Positions 4,484 to 5,207 of a stretch of 5,207 bases of DNA are shown one piece after another (within the stretch, counting starts at the first letter, position 1; every line of letters starts with the position of its first letter). The position numbers and the translations under genes are program-made. Below the pieces are notes generated by a model, which was given only the letters and a program-made list of their open reading frames with translations, made no database searches and was not told the DNA's origin. Origin of the DNA: Candidatus Nomurabacteria bacterium (GTDB lineage: Bacteria; Patescibacteriota; Minisyncoccia; Phycocordibacterales; UBA9973); contig JAIOQC010000005.1 in the NCBI GenBank assembly GCA_021413565.1, positions 1 to 5,207 of the forward strand, given 5' to 3'.

Positions 4484-5207
4484 CTAAATCTCCTCGTGAT
4501 AAGGATCTTTAGTCTTAGGTGTAGTGTTGTTTGGTGATGGAACACTAGGTTCTGCTGATGTTGTTATCTTAGTGATTGTTTGATTACTAACAGTATTTGT
4601 AGTTTTTGTTGGAGAAAATAATTTACCACTAACAATTTCGTTAGATGTAGGTATTTTGTTCTCTTCCATCATTTCTATTCCTGCATCTGCAAATATCCCC
4701 TTATCACTTGTAATTGTATTATTGCTTGGGAGTATTGGGGTGCTTTCTATTTTATTATTTTGTGCTTGTGGTACTTTTTCTTCTTCTAGTTTTGATGTTG
4801 TTTTATAGGGTGGTATTGGAACCTCAATATCTTCATTTATTGATGCACCAGAGATGGAACCATTTTTCATATATTCACGAATGTTTACCAAAATGGTGTC
4901 GTTTACTTCTTTTGCAATTTCACTAATTTTTGTGGCTTCAAGGTCAGTTGTGAGAGCCAAATCACTTTCGTATTTACTTGAAGAAATCTTGCCAATCATA
5001 AACTGAATTGTAGTTTCTTCTAGTGATGCTATTTGTGGAACTAGTAGTTTGTATTTTGCACCTATATCGTAAATTTTTTGTTGATAGTTTGAATTTGCGA
5101 TTGCTTCTTGAAGATTCTCTGGTAAAGAAGAGAATCTAGGGTCCAAGTCTACTGCACTTTTTTGAGCTAGAGATTCAGCGTTTATTTTTTGTGTCTCGTT
5201 TAATTTT
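4484..5207 (-). CDS. Conserved T4SS-locus protein of unknown function (5' end outside window)
   Basis: The frame is open from the TAG stop at 4486-4484 to the right edge (240 codons), so the start lies beyond the window. A TTG at 5146 is a possible start, but in-frame sequence continues upstream (KLNETQKINAESLAQKSAVD), making it less likely. The first ~110 visible residues are predicted helical, with DPRFSSLPENLQEAIANSNY, then YDIGAKYKL and LEETTIQFMIGKI. The second half is low-complexity and rich in Asn/Ser/Thr/Pro, probably disordered, with a short ADAGIEMMEENK motif. I recall the 'DPRF..LP..LQEAI..S.Y' pattern with a GIE motif in the tail from proteins near PrgI/VirB4 in Patescibacteria; function is unknown. 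No signal peptide or membrane helix is visible, though the true N-terminus cannot be judged. The stop codon sits at the edge of a repeat, with a second TAG directly after. Confidence 0.75.
   Translation of the reverse strand, partial: KLNETQKINAESLAQKSAVDLDPRFSSLPENLQEAIANSNYQQKIYDIGAKYKLLVPQIASLEETTIQFMIGKISSSKYESDLALTTDLEATKISEIAKEVNDTILVNIREYMKNGSISGASINEDIEVPIPPYKTTSKLEEEKVPQAQNNKIESTPILPSNNTITSDKGIFADAGIEMMEENKIPTSNEIVSGKLFSPTKTTNTVSNQTITKITTSAEPSVPSPNNTTPKTKDPYHEEI

Noticed and set aside
998..4485. CRISPR-like interpretation of the spaced ~30-nt repeats
   Set aside because: Copies are far apart, imperfect, in alternating orientation and enclose genes or hairpins instead of uniform spacers; no cas genes are seen.
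4714..4926. Plus-strand 70-residue ORF rich in Leu/Tyr/Phe, membrane-like
   Set aside because: It is antisense to the low-complexity tail of the unknown T4SS-locus gene. The apparent hydrophobicity is what Asn/Thr/Lys/Glu codons give when read backwards.

Overview
The window looks like part of a Patescibacteria (Candidate Phyla Radiation) genome, probably Parcubacteria-like. It is AT-rich by eye, most starts lack a Shine-Dalgarno sequence, and the protein set is the type IV secretion / conjugation-like locus that recurs in that group. This assignment rests on remembered protein families; no search was run. All recognised genes lie on the minus strand and are read from high to low coordinates.

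In reading order: (1) 5207-4484, a conserved protein of unknown function with an Asn/Ser/Thr/Pro-rich tail, truncated by the window edge. (2) 4445-4065, a four-helix-bundle (23S rRNA intervening-sequence type) protein enclosed by near-perfect 26-nt inverted repeats. (3) 4032-3622, a PrgI-family membrane protein. (4) a repeat-hairpin-repeat element in the PrgI/TraC-like gap. (5) 3518-2868, a TraC/VirB4 N-domain-like protein with a leaderless-type promoter. (6) 2859-1100, a VirB4/TraC-type ATPase broken near 2641-2655 by an apparent deletion plus frameshift, giving an N-terminal stub and a C-terminal part with intact Walker motifs. (7) a second repeat-hairpin element at about 998-1107, whose hairpin is a good terminator. 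(8) 977 to the left edge, a secreted protein with Ig-like repeats, again behind a leaderless-type promoter and truncated by the window.

PrgI, the TraC-like protein and VirB4 would form the inner-membrane and energising part of the apparatus, and the secreted Ig-like protein is a plausible surface or periplasmic partner. The four-helix-bundle gene has no evident role in secretion and looks like an insertion.

The most notable feature is a repeat family not explained by the genes. An imperfect 7-nt-period sequence built on AGTAGNA flanks three different cargos in the same inverted layout: two perfect hairpins with a shared GAC-AAA-GTC core, and the four-helix-bundle gene. The repeats supply TAG stop codons to three neighbouring genes, the ribosome binding site of the four-helix-bundle gene, and possibly parts of two promoters. 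This resembles a MITE/REP-like family in which one copy carries a gene.
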